Origin: Phycisphaerales bacterium | GTDB lineage: Bacteria; Planctomycetota; Phycisphaerae; Phycisphaerales; SM1A02 | Length of the DNA: 64,000 nt | Direction of reading: 5' to 3' | Assembly: GCA_029260575.1 (NCBI GenBank) | Contig: JAJDDB010000009.1 | Location: 1 to 64,000 of the forward strand | Shown: positions 25,975 through 35,151 of the stretch, in pieces | Numbering within the stretch: the stretch's first letter is position 1 | Layout: each line of letters opens with the position of its first letter | Notes under the pieces: generated by a model | Databases searched by the model: none | What the model was told of the DNA's origin: nothing | The model's input: the letters and a program-made list of their open reading frames with translations, nothing else | Made by a program: the position numbers and the translations under genes

Positions 25975-26808
25975 ATGGCACGAGAGCTGCGAGGCAGAAC
26001 CATCATCATTACCGGGGCCAGCAGCGGGATCGGCGCAGCAACGGCCGTTGCATGTGCTGATGCCGGGATGAATCTCGTCCTGAACGCCCGCCGGGCTGAC
26101 CGGCTCGAAGAGCTGGCGGAGCGGATTCGGAAGCTTGGCAATCGAGTAGAAATCGTCGCGGGCGATGTTACTGCCCCAGGTCTGAATCAACAGTTGATTG
26201 AAACCGCTGCGGCAACCTTCGACGGGTTTTACAGCGTGTTCGCCAATGCCGGCTACGGACTGGAGCGCCCGATGGCGGAATGCGCTTTGGAAGACCTTCG
26301 GCGCATCTTTGAAGTCAATTTCTTCGCATCGTTTGAACTGGTGCAGTTGGCAGCACAGCATTTGCGAGATCACAACCTGCCGGGGCATCTGCTGATGTGT
26401 TCGAGTTGTCTGGCGCGGTTCACGCTTCCGTACTACGCAGCCTATTCCGCAACGAAAGCCGCACAGGCGCATGTGTGTTCTGCGATGCGCGCGGAGTTAA
26501 AGCACGCAAACATTTATGTTTCGTCGGTATTGCCGATCTCGACGGAGACAGAATTTCATCAGTCGGTGATGCGACAGAATGACGTCCGAGTCGCCACCGA
26601 AAAGAAGGCGGATCACAGTGTGAAGATGTTTGTGCAGCCGCCGGAACGTGTCGCTCGGGCTGTGGTGAAGTGTTTGCGTCGGCCGAAGCCGGAGGTATGG
26701 ACGAGCTTCATAGTGCGTTTTGCTGCGGGACTGTTCACGATGTCGCCCCGCCTTGCAGCGTTCACATTGGATCGCCAAGTGAAGCACGCGCCGAAGGGCA
26801 GTCAGTGA
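25975..26808 (+). CDS. Short-chain dehydrogenase/reductase
   Basis: The 277-residue Rossmann protein has the cofactor motif TGASSGIG, a basic NARRADR segment that favours NADP(H), the structural NAG motif (FANAGYG), catalytic Ser in CSSCLARF and YSATK with Tyr and Lys. The substrate is unknown; classical SDRs of this type reduce keto groups of lipids or sugars. I choose the ATG at 25975, which gives a normal family start (MARELRGRTIIITGAS). The frame stays open upstream to 25573, opposite the PEP-CTERM gene, but that part looks like shadow. It is convergent with the following peptidase gene. Confidence 0.86.
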   Translation: MARELRGRTIIITGASSGIGAATAVACADAGMNLVLNARRADRLEELAERIRKLGNRVEIVAGDVTAPGLNQQLIETAAATFDGFYSVFANAGYGLERPMAECALEDLRRIFEVNFFASFELVQLAAQHLRDHNLPGHLLMCSSCLARFTLPYYAAYSATKAAQAHVCSAMRAELKHANIYVSSVLPISTETEFHQSVMRQNDVRVATEKKADHSVKMFVQPPERVARAVVKCLRRPKPEVWTSFIVRFAAGLFTMSPRLAAFTLDRQVKHAPKGSQ

Positions 26809-26858
26809 ATTTGAACAGGCCGATGACCGCATGCCGAAACCGCAGTCGCAATCGATTG

Positions 26859-29558
26859 TTAACGAGAATTGATCATTTGTTCAATGCGCTGCAGGCGCTT
26901 GTGGTGAAGGGCGCGGTCCGGTTCGATGAGCGTGAGTGCTTTGATGTGCAACAATGCCAGTTTGAAATTGCTCGCCTCGACGGCAATTGACGCTGCGAGT
27001 TCTCGCGTTGGTGCGTGATATGGATTGATTTCGAGCGCGCGGTTGATCTTGGTGATGGCTTTGTCCGCATCGCCTTCACGCCGATACAACTTGGCGAGTT
27101 CGATTGCGAAGACCGGCGATTTCTGTTCACGGACATCGAGATATTCCAGATGCGGGATGGCCCCGCCGGGCGTTTCGGAGTTGAGCCAGTACCGGGCAAG
27201 TTGTTTGTGCGGATAGGGGTCAACCGGCCGAAGAGCTGCGAGCTTCTCCAGCCAGGTGATCACCATGTCGTTGAGCGTGTCGTCTTCATTGAGTTGCCGG
27301 CGGATGCGCATCTCCCAGAGGTCCGGATGATCCGGGTATTCATCCAGCCAGGTGAGCAGTTGTGTTTGTGTGATTTCAACAGGCGGGCGGACAACAGCCG
27401 GCCAGATGTCGCCAGTAAGCGTGCGCGATTGCGGTGATGCGGGCCTGCCGATTTGTTGCGAGAGCGCCCTGGCAATGACATCAAGACGGGCCTTGCGCGA
27501 TGCAGCGAGTTCGATCATGCGGTCAGGGTCGTTCTCGATAAGTTGATCAGTCAACATAGTCAGCGAAGGTTGCGGCGCGAGACCCCACGCTTCGATCTCT
27601 TTGCCGGCCCAGACAAGAAAGTCCTCGTAAAACTGTTCTCGACTGATACCCAGCGCGTTGGGAATAGCCTGTTGCTCGCGTTCGCCCTGGAAGTAGCGTT
27701 CGAGCAGGCGGACCAGCGATGAATCACCGAAGCGCTGCGTCATGTACTGCACCATCCAGTGGCTTTGGGCGTACGCCTTGCCGCGATCTTCGGGGCGCTT
27801 GGGCCGTACGAATGCCCACTTGATTTCATCAAGGTTGAACAATGTTCCTTGTTCATAAGCCTGCGCGAGCAGCTGACACCGATCGAAATCACGAGGCGCG
27901 GGTTCCATGTCGACCGCTGCAGCTTCGGTGAGCCAGTGCGGAATGCGATTGGCAGTTTGGGCGAGCGTGATCGTGTGTGTGTATTCGTGTTGCAGTACGC
28001 GCGGCCAATCGAACAGGCCGAGGTGCTGGTTCGGTGGGCCCTCGCGTGGCACTTCCATTGCGATCACCGGTCCGGTGCTCGCTGCGACGGTGTGAATCCA
28101 GGGCATGCCAGTGATGCGCACCGCAAACCGTTTGTGATTGGGCATCACTTCGATGACGGTTTTGCGATCCGGTTCGAAGCCGAATCGCCGGCTTACGATG
28201 GCGTGAATGCGCTCCAGTCGATCAGGCATCATGTCCACCATGACCTGGTCGATACCCGGTTCATAACGAATGATGAAGTGTTCGGTCTCGACCGTTTCGT
28301 ATTCAGCCAGTGATTCCAGCAGGAACAGACTGTTGACTGCGCGCTTGTTGAACGGATCAAGCACGGTAACGGCACGCAGAGTTGCAAGTGCGACTGCATC
28401 GCGGCCGGACTGCAACTCCATCAGGCCCAGTTCAATCTGCGGGGCCGGCCAGGCGGGGCGTCTACGGATTGCTTCGGTGAGTATCTCGGCAGCAAGATCG
28501 TATTGGCGGTTGAGCGAGAGATGCCGGCCGACGATGAAATGCGCATCAGCACTGTCCGGTGACTGGCGGTCGTGTTCAGCAAGTGTCGCGCGCATGGCGT
28601 CGTTGTCGTAGAACAGCGCGTGCGTGGCTGCTTCAAAAGCAAGAGCTTCGCGCATCATCGGCCAGCGCTTGCGCAGCGGTTTCAGCAATTGCATTGCGCC
28701 TTCGGGATCATCCTGCACAAGGCGCAGCTCCGTCATGAGCAGGATCGCCAGCGGATGCTCAGGGTTGATCGTCCACAGATGATCTGCTGCAAGTGTTGCG
28801 CCGTCGAAGTCAAATCGGCGCAGCGCCAGCCGGCCGAGTTCATACCACGCTTCGCTGCTGCGTGGATTCAAGGCAAGTGTTTCGTGTAGTGTTCGAATGG
28901 CTTCGACAGCGCTGTCCTTGTCCGCAAGCAGGCGTGCTTCAGACAGTCGGGCCGGCCAGTACAGGCGATCGAGCGTCTGGTGCGCCTGTGCCAGCAACGT
29001 AATCATCGATTGATAATCGCGTGATGGTTGGCCTTCGAGTTTGGCTCGAAGAATCATGGCGCGGACTGCTTCAGTGAGTCTGGCTGCGTCGTCGATGCGC
29101 TCTTGCCCGAGAACTTCAACGGGTTCGTTTGCTGCGTCGATGGCCTCGTTAACCCTGCCGAGCATTTCAAGCGCTTCCGTGCGCAGACGTGAAGCTGCGA
29201 ATGATGTGTCGTCTTCGAGTACCAGTAGCGCCTCGGCGGCGAGTCCTGCGCGTAGCAGGGCTTCTGCACGCAGTGATGCGGGGACCTGCGGGTTTTCCAA
29301 CGCTGCATCGTGCAAGCGCCATTCCATGAGCGCCGCCTGTGCTTCAAGCTTCGGCGTGATGAGGTCGGATTCGTCCCAGACGCCGTGAAACACGCGCAGT
29401 TCAGCGCGCTCCGCATCGGTCAGCCAGACAGCATTGATAGCTTCGCGGGCAGCATCGCTGAGCAGAATCTGCTCCGGCACAAGAGCGACCTGCTGGGCGG
29501 TGGCTGTAGTTGTGATGCAAAGCACTATCAGAAACGCGGACACGGTCCGAATCAACAT
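26859..29558 (-). CDS. Secreted TPR protein with gluzincin-like metallopeptidase domain
   Basis: The 899-residue protein begins with a signal peptide (cleavage near TATAQQ). Several TPR units follow (ALNPRSSEAWYELGRLALRR and neighbours), then a peptidase MA-like domain with HEYTH, His524-Glu525-x2-His528, and a downstream HWLTEAAAVDMEP that can supply the third zinc ligand Glu. A second TPR block closes the protein (KAITKINRALEINPYHAPTREL). It is likely periplasmic or outer-membrane associated. The ATG at 29558 follows AGGAG. The substrate is unknown. It lies about 130 nt downstream of the lipoprotein gene and on the same strand. Confidence 0.82.
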   Translation of the reverse strand: MLIRTVSAFLIVLCITTTATAQQVALVPEQILLSDAAREAINAVWLTDAERAELRVFHGVWDESDLITPKLEAQAALMEWRLHDAALENPQVPASLRAEALLRAGLAAEALLVLEDDTSFAASRLRTEALEMLGRVNEAIDAANEPVEVLGQERIDDAARLTEAVRAMILRAKLEGQPSRDYQSMITLLAQAHQTLDRLYWPARLSEARLLADKDSAVEAIRTLHETLALNPRSSEAWYELGRLALRRFDFDGATLAADHLWTINPEHPLAILLMTELRLVQDDPEGAMQLLKPLRKRWPMMREALAFEAATHALFYDNDAMRATLAEHDRQSPDSADAHFIVGRHLSLNRQYDLAAEILTEAIRRRPAWPAPQIELGLMELQSGRDAVALATLRAVTVLDPFNKRAVNSLFLLESLAEYETVETEHFIIRYEPGIDQVMVDMMPDRLERIHAIVSRRFGFEPDRKTVIEVMPNHKRFAVRITGMPWIHTVAASTGPVIAMEVPREGPPNQHLGLFDWPRVLQHEYTHTITLAQTANRIPHWLTEAAAVDMEPAPRDFDRCQLLAQAYEQGTLFNLDEIKWAFVRPKRPEDRGKAYAQSHWMVQYMTQRFGDSSLVRLLERYFQGEREQQAIPNALGISREQFYEDFLVWAGKEIEAWGLAPQPSLTMLTDQLIENDPDRMIELAASRKARLDVIARALSQQIGRPASPQSRTLTGDIWPAVVRPPVEITQTQLLTWLDEYPDHPDLWEMRIRRQLNEDDTLNDMVITWLEKLAALRPVDPYPHKQLARYWLNSETPGGAIPHLEYLDVREQKSPVFAIELAKLYRREGDADKAITKINRALEINPYHAPTRELAASIAVEASNFKLALLHIKALTLIEPDRALHHKRLQRIEQMINSR

Positions 29559-29686
29559 GCGGATACTCCTGGAACAGAGACAGCGAAGTCTACGCGTGCC
29601 GCCTGATGCATTCATGGCCAGGCATCGGGCAGAAGGTATGCGTTTGGTATCGGCTGATTGAATCGGTGGCGCGCACTGCGGTGCTG

Positions 29687-30655
29687 TCAATTGCCTTGCC
29701 AGGGTTCGACGATAACGACCCATTCATCGTCCTGTGGCGGGGCGATATTGACTTTGGACAGTGTCTGGGCGTCGAGCTCGATGTTGTGGGCCATCTCCTT
29801 GAGGCGGACGGTCTTTCGATCGCCGTTGCGGTGCAGCGCATCCACGCCGACGGGAAGCATTGTCTTCTTGTCGTAATACACATCAACGCGATTGAATTCG
29901 CCGGCCTCGTCGGAGCCGGGACGGGGCACGAGCACGATTCCGATGACGTTTTCAAGTCCGGCCAACATCCCGCTGGGCGGGATATCAGCCCAGTCGACGA
30001 CGAATCGTTTGAGTACTTCGTTTTTCTTCTGACCCAGCGGCAAAGGAAACGGCCCCTCGCCGAGCTTGAGCGGATCAAGCACACGTCCGGGCGGAACTAT
30101 TTCACGCGCTTGAAATTGCTTATTGCGATCGTCGATTTCCGCCAGCCATCTGCCATCGAAGATGTAGTGTTTGTTGCGCTGGCGGCGCTGTTCGTTAACG
30201 ACAAGTATGTCAAAGATAATCGCAAACTTGCGGATCTGATTCCCGGGCAGTCCCTGAACGGGTTCGGAGATGTAGATGATGTTTCCCGTGCGCGTTTCCT
30301 TGCGGTTCAGCAGTCCATCTGTCTTGCGGTAGACAATGCGAGCAGTGAAGTTTCGCAGGTCATCAGCGGTGTGTTCAAGTTTGTCGAGCAGCGCGTCAAG
30401 TTCGGGATCGTCAACGGGAATGATGTCCGGATCGACGAACTCGAGCTGGTTGTCTTCCGCTTCAGCCGGCGCAATTTCTGCATCGGATTGTGATTGCGGC
30501 TTCGATTCGGGTTGCGTTTGCGGCTTTGCCTGAGCTGTCGGGTCGTCCCGAACAGAAGCAGCGGCGACTGTGACAGCAGCATTTTCTGTTGGTGTGGTGC
30601 ATGCACCGAAGAGACCTGCCACGAGAATGGAACAAAGGGCGACAAAGTTGATCAT
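29687..30655 (-). CDS. LolA-like outer-membrane lipoprotein
   Basis: The 322-residue protein has a lipoprotein signal peptide with lipobox LFGAC, then a Gln/Pro/Glu-rich linker of about 50 residues. The remaining part is a beta-rich LolA/LolB-like domain (FTARIVYRKTDGLLNRKETRTGNIIYIS, then HYIFDGRWLAEID and VDVYYDKKTMLPVGVD). Such domains carry lipids or lipoproteins between membranes. The ATG at 30655 follows GGAAG. The function is inferred from fold-like features only. It is followed on the same strand by the TPR-peptidase gene. Confidence 0.75.
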   Translation of the reverse strand: MINFVALCSILVAGLFGACTTPTENAAVTVAAASVRDDPTAQAKPQTQPESKPQSQSDAEIAPAEAEDNQLEFVDPDIIPVDDPELDALLDKLEHTADDLRNFTARIVYRKTDGLLNRKETRTGNIIYISEPVQGLPGNQIRKFAIIFDILVVNEQRRQRNKHYIFDGRWLAEIDDRNKQFQAREIVPPGRVLDPLKLGEGPFPLPLGQKKNEVLKRFVVDWADIPPSGMLAGLENVIGIVLVPRPGSDEAGEFNRVDVYYDKKTMLPVGVDALHRNGDRKTVRLKEMAHNIELDAQTLSKVNIAPPQDDEWVVIVEPWQGN

Positions 30656-30743
30656 TGGTGTGCTTCCGTTGGTGACCATCAGTAGGACACGGTACAGGCG
30701 GAAGTGTTCCTGGATGCACTGCGATCAGGCTGCGGCTGCGAAA

Positions 30744-31265
30744 TCAGGCTAAAGATGCTCGAACCGCGTCGGCACATTCCCGGACAACCCGACAGGCATC
30801 TCGACACTGCGGGTCATTTTCAGCCAGTTTCAAGGCGCGTTCGACCTTGTCAAGCTGCTTTCGGCGGGCGGCTGTGGTGGCGCATTCGCTGAGGTTGTCG
30901 TAGACATCTGCGAGTTTGATGAGGCGGGCCTGCCAGGGGCCGGCTGCGAGTTGGCGGTCGTAAGCGGGTTCGCGCTGAGCTTCGACCAGACGCGGGTCTT
31001 TGGATAACGCAGCAACGATGTCAGCGATCTCAGATGTGAATTCTTCTTCGATGTCGTCGTAATCGATTGTGGTGTCTTCGATGACATCGTGAAGCAACGA
31101 AGCAGCAAGGACGATTTCATCGGTGCAGTTGAAAAGGCAAACACAGGTGAACGCGACACGCACCGGGTGTGCTGCGTATGGCGTACTGCCATCACGGCGG
31201 AATTGGCCGTGATGTGCGCGGGCGTTGAGCGCAGCGGCGGCTTGCCAGAGATGGTGTTGGTTCAT
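30744..31265 (-). CDS. HD-domain hydrolase, MESH1/SpoT-like
   Basis: The 173-residue protein consists of a single HD domain. It has the AHHGQFRRDGSTPYAAHPVRVA segment and LLHDVIEDT with the His-Asp metal pair, plus KLADVYDNL. These features match small alarmone hydrolases (MESH1/SAH type) that remove the 3'-pyrophosphate of (p)ppGpp. No synthetase or regulatory domain is present. Other nucleotide substrates, such as NADPH for MESH1, are possible. It is encoded alone between the lipoprotein gene and the divergent zinc-ribbon gene. Confidence 0.85.
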   Translation of the reverse strand: MNQHHLWQAAAALNARAHHGQFRRDGSTPYAAHPVRVAFTCVCLFNCTDEIVLAASLLHDVIEDTTIDYDDIEEEFTSEIADIVAALSKDPRLVEAQREPAYDRQLAAGPWQARLIKLADVYDNLSECATTAARRKQLDKVERALKLAENDPQCRDACRVVRECADAVRASLA

Positions 31266-31310
31266 ATTTGCATGCTAGCAGTTCGTGAAGTGGTCAGGTG
31301 TACAATTGAT

Positions 31311-32012
31311 GCAATGGGGCGATACGTCCGAGTTGCGGTTGTGTTTCTCGTCACCGGGATCGTCGCCAATGTGTTGGTGACGTAGGGTATCGCGACGCAC
31401 GCTATCAATTCAGATGTTGCGGAGAAGGAGATTGCAAGAGTCGAATTCGAAGACGGCGATGTGGTCGAACAGCAGCAATTACAGCGTGGCCAAGCCACGG
31501 GTGTCACTACATATCGCCTGAAGACTTGGAGTCTTGATCGAGAGAATCGTGTTACACCACTGGCACCGTCACCTCATCCGTTGCATTTCGTTTCCGGCTG
31601 GATGCGTTTTGATGAACGAAGTCCGGCCTATAGCGCAGGCGATACCAGCATGGATGAACGAATTACTGTGCTCTGCGGCTGGCCCTGGCGTAGTTTGGGC
31701 ACATTGGTGATTGAAGAACCGGGGGTAGCAGAAGAAGATTCGTTGCGATTCGGGATTCTTTGGCTGAGCGATGATCGTGAAAATATGATTCTCTTTTTAC
31801 CATTGCGGCCGCTTTGGCCGGGATTCCTGTTCAACACCCTTGTATTCGGACTGATGCTCTGGTTGCTTTGGTCCACACCGTTTTCGATTCGTGGGTGGCT
31901 GCGCACTCGAAGGGGTGTGTGCAAACACTGTGCGTATCCGATTGGTGTTTCGAATATGTGTACTGAGTGTGGTCGAGCAGTGCGGAAGCGCAGCTCAGCT
32001 GTCCGGAGGTAA
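31311..32012 (+). pseudogene. Zinc-ribbon membrane protein interrupted by an in-frame amber codon
   Basis: From the ATG at 31311 the frame encodes a 233-residue membrane protein but has TAG at 31383-31385 (codon 25). It starts with a membrane segment (VAVVFLVTGIVANVLVT) that runs into the stop. After the stop the same frame continues to a second membrane segment (FLFNTLVFGLMLWLLWS) and a C-terminal zinc ribbon, CKHC...CTEC. This architecture is common in planctomycete membrane proteins. Trp is a plausible residue at the stop, so TGG to TAG would explain it. Restart at GTG 31461 would lose the first membrane segment. Confidence 0.75.
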
Positions 32013-32028
32013 TCCCCTTTCCCCGGCC

Positions 32029-32047
32029 CTCTCTCCGGAGGGGAGAG
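32029..32047. repeat. CCCTCTC-type palindromic repeat downstream of the zinc-ribbon gene
   Basis: CTCTCTCC (32029-32036) pairs with GGGGAGAG (32040-32047) apart from one G-T wobble. The flanks (CCCCTTTCCCCGG) resemble the dispersed CCCTCTCC palindromic elements of many genomes. A second copy of this type lies inside the CstA gene at 47491. Confidence 0.7.
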
Positions 32048-32108
32048 CTGCGAAGGTGGCTTTAGCGCAATGCAAGCTCCGCCGGGAAACGTAGCGAACA
32101 CGCAGGTC

Positions 32109-32495
32109 TTAAGATTGTGCATTGCCGATGCGCTGCGCAAGTTTGGCGATTTGCAGTTCGACGCGTTTGACTTCGCGGGTGACGCTGTTCTTCTGCATTT
32201 CCATCCACGTCCACATTTTGAGCATGCCGACAGCGTTCATGGTTAACAGCACGCCGGCACCCCACCAGAGTTGCTGTCGTATGTCGTCGACGGTGAAGAA
32301 CTGCACTGCGCAGTAGATCGAACCTGCGAAGATCACCGCCGTCCAGATATAGATGATGCACATGAGCCACCAGTTGCGACCACGGAAACTGTCCGCGATC
32401 ATCTGCGGCAGCGACTGCTCGCCGGTCAATTCATCAAACAGCTCGGCATCTTCCTTGCGCAGCGCTTCTCGGATTTGTTGATCAAGCTTATTCAT
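32109..32495 (-). CDS. Small membrane protein paired with the sigma factor (DUF6768-like)
   Basis: The 128-residue protein has a cytosolic N-terminus of about 40 residues (KLDQQIREALRKEDAELFDEL), two membrane segments (WLMCIIYIWTAVIFAGSIYC and LLTMNAVGMLKMW region) and a C-terminal coiled coil. It resembles planctomycete proteins that I recall as DUF6768, encoded after ECF sigma genes. Its ATG at 32495 overlaps the sigma gene by 8 nt, pointing to coupled translation. A role as anti-sigma factor or sensor partner is inference from this arrangement. Confidence 0.75.
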   Translation of the reverse strand: MNKLDQQIREALRKEDAELFDELTGEQSLPQMIADSFRGRNWWLMCIIYIWTAVIFAGSIYCAVQFFTVDDIRQQLWWGAGVLLTMNAVGMLKMWTWMEMQKNSVTREVKRVELQIAKLAQRIGNAQS

Positions 32496-33072
32496 GGCAG
32501 ACCTCGCTTCGTGTAGGTGTCGTTGATTGTTGCATGGCGGCTCGGAGTTTGTCCCGAGCATGAAACAGGCGGGATTTCACCGTGCCCCGCGGAATGTCGA
32601 ACACGCGAGACAGATCGCGCACGCTCAAAGCTTCCACGTAATGCAGGGCAAGGATCGCCTGGTCATCGAGCGGCAGCGTGTGCAGCGCTTTGCGAAGATC
32701 ATCATGTGCGCTGGCATTGGACATAGCAGGATCGATTCCGCGTGTTGCGGTTGCAGTGTGTTGTAAATTTCGCTGCGCTTCGCGATCGCGTGCACGTTTT
32801 CCTATCGCATCTGCGGCCCGGCGGCTGGTAATGCGAAACGCCCATGCGGGGAATGTCGCAGGATCTCGAAGCCGATTGATGGACTTGATAATGTTCATCC
32901 ATGCCTCCTGCGCAACATCGCATGCCAGATCAGTTTCACCGGTCATGCGGTATGCGTGACGCAACAATTTCGGGTGCCAACGTTGACACAACTCGGCAAA
33001 TGCTGCGGCATCGCGCTTCTGGCACCGGAGTACCAGCATCTGGTCGTAGATTTGCTCCGGGCCATGTGGCAT
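32488..33072 (-). CDS. ECF-type RNA polymerase sigma factor
   Basis: The 194-residue protein has region 2 (AAFAELCQRWHPKLLRHAYRMTG and DVAQEAWMNIIKSI) and region 4 with a helix-turn-helix (LSVRDLSRVFDIPRGTVKSRLFHARDKL), without regions 1 and 3. It would direct RNA polymerase to a dedicated promoter set, possibly controlled by the overlapping membrane protein. The upstream neighbour on the same strand is ispF. Confidence 0.93.
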   Translation of the reverse strand: MPHGPEQIYDQMLVLRCQKRDAAAFAELCQRWHPKLLRHAYRMTGETDLACDVAQEAWMNIIKSINRLRDPATFPAWAFRITSRRAADAIGKRARDREAQRNLQHTATATRGIDPAMSNASAHDDLRKALHTLPLDDQAILALHYVEALSVRDLSRVFDIPRGTVKSRLFHARDKLRAAMQQSTTPTRSEVCHE

Positions 33073-33178
33073 CTTGTCTTCCTCAAACCACGTTACAGGT
33101 CACTGCGCAGCGAAAGCGGTTCATTGAATTCAGGGTTTTTGTGCGTCGACAACCGATAACGTTGGGAGTGCTTTGCTG

Positions 33179-33679
33179 CTACACGTGGTGCAGTAGGACG
33201 ACACAGTGGACTTCGACAGCGCGGCCTTCGCCGACAGCATCGACCATTTCGTGGGTCTTGCCTTTGATGTTGATGTGCGACACATCGCAATCGAGAAGCG
33301 TCGCAATGTTGGCTCTGATGGCACCGCGGTTGTTTCCGAGCTTGGGGCGTTCGCATATGACGGTGATATCGATGTTGCCGACGGTGTAGCTGGCTCCGCG
33401 CACGCGCCGCATTGCTTCGGCGATGAATATCGATGAATCTGCGTTGTCATGTTGCGGATCATCATCTGGAAACAACCGGCCGATGTCCGGTTCACCCAGC
33501 GCGCCAAGCAGGGCATCTGTGACCGCGTGATACACCGCATCGCCGTCGCTGTGTCCAACCGGCCCGAGCGGATGGTCAAATGTGACGCCGCCGAGTCTGA
33601 ATGGCCGACCGGGTCCGTCCGGCGCGACGGGTTCCAGCCGATGCAGGTCGTAGCCATGTCCGATGCGCTGTCGCAGCAT
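33179..33679 (-). CDS. ispF: 2-C-methyl-D-erythritol 2,4-cyclodiphosphate synthase
   Basis: IspF (166 residues) makes the cyclodiphosphate of the MEP isoprenoid pathway. The conserved RIGHGYDLHRL start carries two metal ligands (Asp and His), HSDGDAVYHAVTDALLGA follows, and DIGRLFPD and KGKTHEMVDAVGEG close the active site. The ATG at 33679 gives the standard N-terminus. The gene for IspE, acting one step earlier, begins at the right end of the window, so the pathway genes are scattered. Confidence 0.96.
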   Translation of the reverse strand: MLRQRIGHGYDLHRLEPVAPDGPGRPFRLGGVTFDHPLGPVGHSDGDAVYHAVTDALLGALGEPDIGRLFPDDDPQHDNADSSIFIAEAMRRVRGASYTVGNIDITVICERPKLGNNRGAIRANIATLLDCDVSHINIKGKTHEMVDAVGEGRAVEVHCVVLLHHV

Positions 33680-33752
33680 GTGAATACTGTATCGCGCCTG
33701 CAGATGGCGCGCATTCTCACGTCCAGCGGAACGCACCGACGATGTGATATGC

Positions 33753-34952
33753 ATGACCGCAGTCGCAACACAATCAGGAACGCAGTTGTGGAACATTGAG
33801 CAAATCAGCGATGGCGTCGTGGCGGTACATCGCATCGGCAGTCAGCCGCAGCCGACGGATTGGGCGCAGCATCTGGCTGGGTATTTGACGTTGCTGGGAA
33901 ATGTACAGCTTGTCGGCGCGAAGCGCCTGGGGCGCGCAGGCGCGATCTTTTCGATGGGCGAATTCATCGTGCATCCGAAAGGATTTCATCATCTAGGAGC
34001 CGGTTCGCCGGCTGAAGCCTTTCGCTTTCCCGAAGAAGTCGATGCAGTCAATGGCGGCGCGTTTGTTGTTGCCAGTGATGCGTTTGAAGCAGCGGGCGGC
34101 ACAGACAGATTGTCAGGTGAGCTGGGCGGAATTGAATTGTCTCTGCGCATTCGCCAGATGGGAGGGAGGTGTATCGTTGTACCTGATGTGGTGGTTGTTG
34201 AGGACAGCACGCCGACGCCGAGCGCTTCAGACGTTGATGCGTTCCAGGCGCACTGGGGGTTTGACTGGAATGCAGCGGATCTTGATGTGGTGCAGCAGCG
34301 CTGGGCTGGTACTGCGTTGCTTTGGAATGTTCGACTGCATGGCAAAGCATTGCCGTTTGAAAAATACGGCGCCCGGCCGGGCATGCACTGGGAGAGCTAC
34401 GCCACTGTTGAAGTCTATCGCCAGCGTGCGGATCATCTGACAAAACTGGTGGCGCAAACCGCACAATCGGCTTGCGGTCCGGTGCTGGATCTCGGCTGCG
34501 GTGATGGATTGTTCAGCCATCTGCTCGTGAAAGCAGGATTCGAAGTCGTCGGGATTGATCCGGAAGCTGCTGCTATCGAGCAGGCAAAGCAACAGGTGAA
34601 TCGGCAGACATATCCGTGCACAATCCCACGGTTTGTTGAAGGCGATGGGGCGTCGCTGCCATTCAAGGACGGTTCGTTTCAGGCGGTCGTGCTTTTTGAT
34701 GTGATAGAGCACCTGCAGAATCCGATTCGGCTGCTCAGGGAGGTTCGCCGGGTCCTGGCTACGAATGGCCATCTGGTGGTGAGCACGCCAGCCTGGCAGC
34801 TTGGCGCCTGGTCGGACCCTGTCTACCACGTCACGGAATACACGATGGAGGAGCTGGCCCGGCAGATCGGCGCAGCCGGGCTGGAGATTGTCAACAGCGG
34901 CACGATCGGCGGTGTGTATCGCGATCTGGTCGTGATAGCCCGCAACGGGTAG
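33753..34952 (+). CDS. GT2-like half domain fused to SAM-dependent methyltransferase
   Basis: The 399-residue protein has two parts. Residues 90-160 resemble the acceptor half of a GT2 transferase (VDAVNGGAFVVASDAFEAAGG and LSLRIRQMGGRCIVVPDVVVVE), but the nucleotide-sugar half with DxD is missing or degenerate. Residues 240-399 are a class I methyltransferase: motif I VLDLGCGDGLFSHLL, VVGIDPEAAAI, and LFDVIEHLQNP. It may methylate a glycan or lipid-linked sugar recognised by the GT remnant. The ATG at 33753 is chosen; GTG 33744 is possible. It is divergent from ispF. Confidence 0.8.
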   Translation: MTAVATQSGTQLWNIEQISDGVVAVHRIGSQPQPTDWAQHLAGYLTLLGNVQLVGAKRLGRAGAIFSMGEFIVHPKGFHHLGAGSPAEAFRFPEEVDAVNGGAFVVASDAFEAAGGTDRLSGELGGIELSLRIRQMGGRCIVVPDVVVVEDSTPTPSASDVDAFQAHWGFDWNAADLDVVQQRWAGTALLWNVRLHGKALPFEKYGARPGMHWESYATVEVYRQRADHLTKLVAQTAQSACGPVLDLGCGDGLFSHLLVKAGFEVVGIDPEAAAIEQAKQQVNRQTYPCTIPRFVEGDGASLPFKDGSFQAVVLFDVIEHLQNPIRLLREVRRVLATNGHLVVSTPAWQLGAWSDPVYHVTEYTMEELARQIGAAGLEIVNSGTIGGVYRDLVVIARNG

Positions 34953-35071
34953 TGCAGCAGCTCTGAAATCCGCCTGGACGAGTCCCTGTAGCGCCACCAC
35001 AACGGTTTTGCCTGCGAAATCAGTCGGGGTCGGCTCATGGCCGGTCGCCGGTGAACCGATAACCCACTAAG

Positions 35072-35083
35072 GTGCGTACGCAC
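35072..35083. promoter_or_regulatory. 12-bp perfect palindrome upstream of the lipoprotein gene
   Basis: GTGCGTACGCAC is a perfect palindrome 68 bp before the ATG of the lipoprotein gene and could be an operator. There is no other support. Confidence 0.3.
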
Positions 35084-35151
35084 TGGGGTGACGAAGCGTT
35101 GTCGCCGAAGGATTGATGTTCTTAAGACCAGATTTATCAGGAGCCACGGCA

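Noticed and set aside
4094-31385. Genome-wide recoding of TAG to Trp
   Set aside because: parB and fliD end in TAG at the expected C-termini, so TAG works as a stop. Only local suppression, mutation or error remains.
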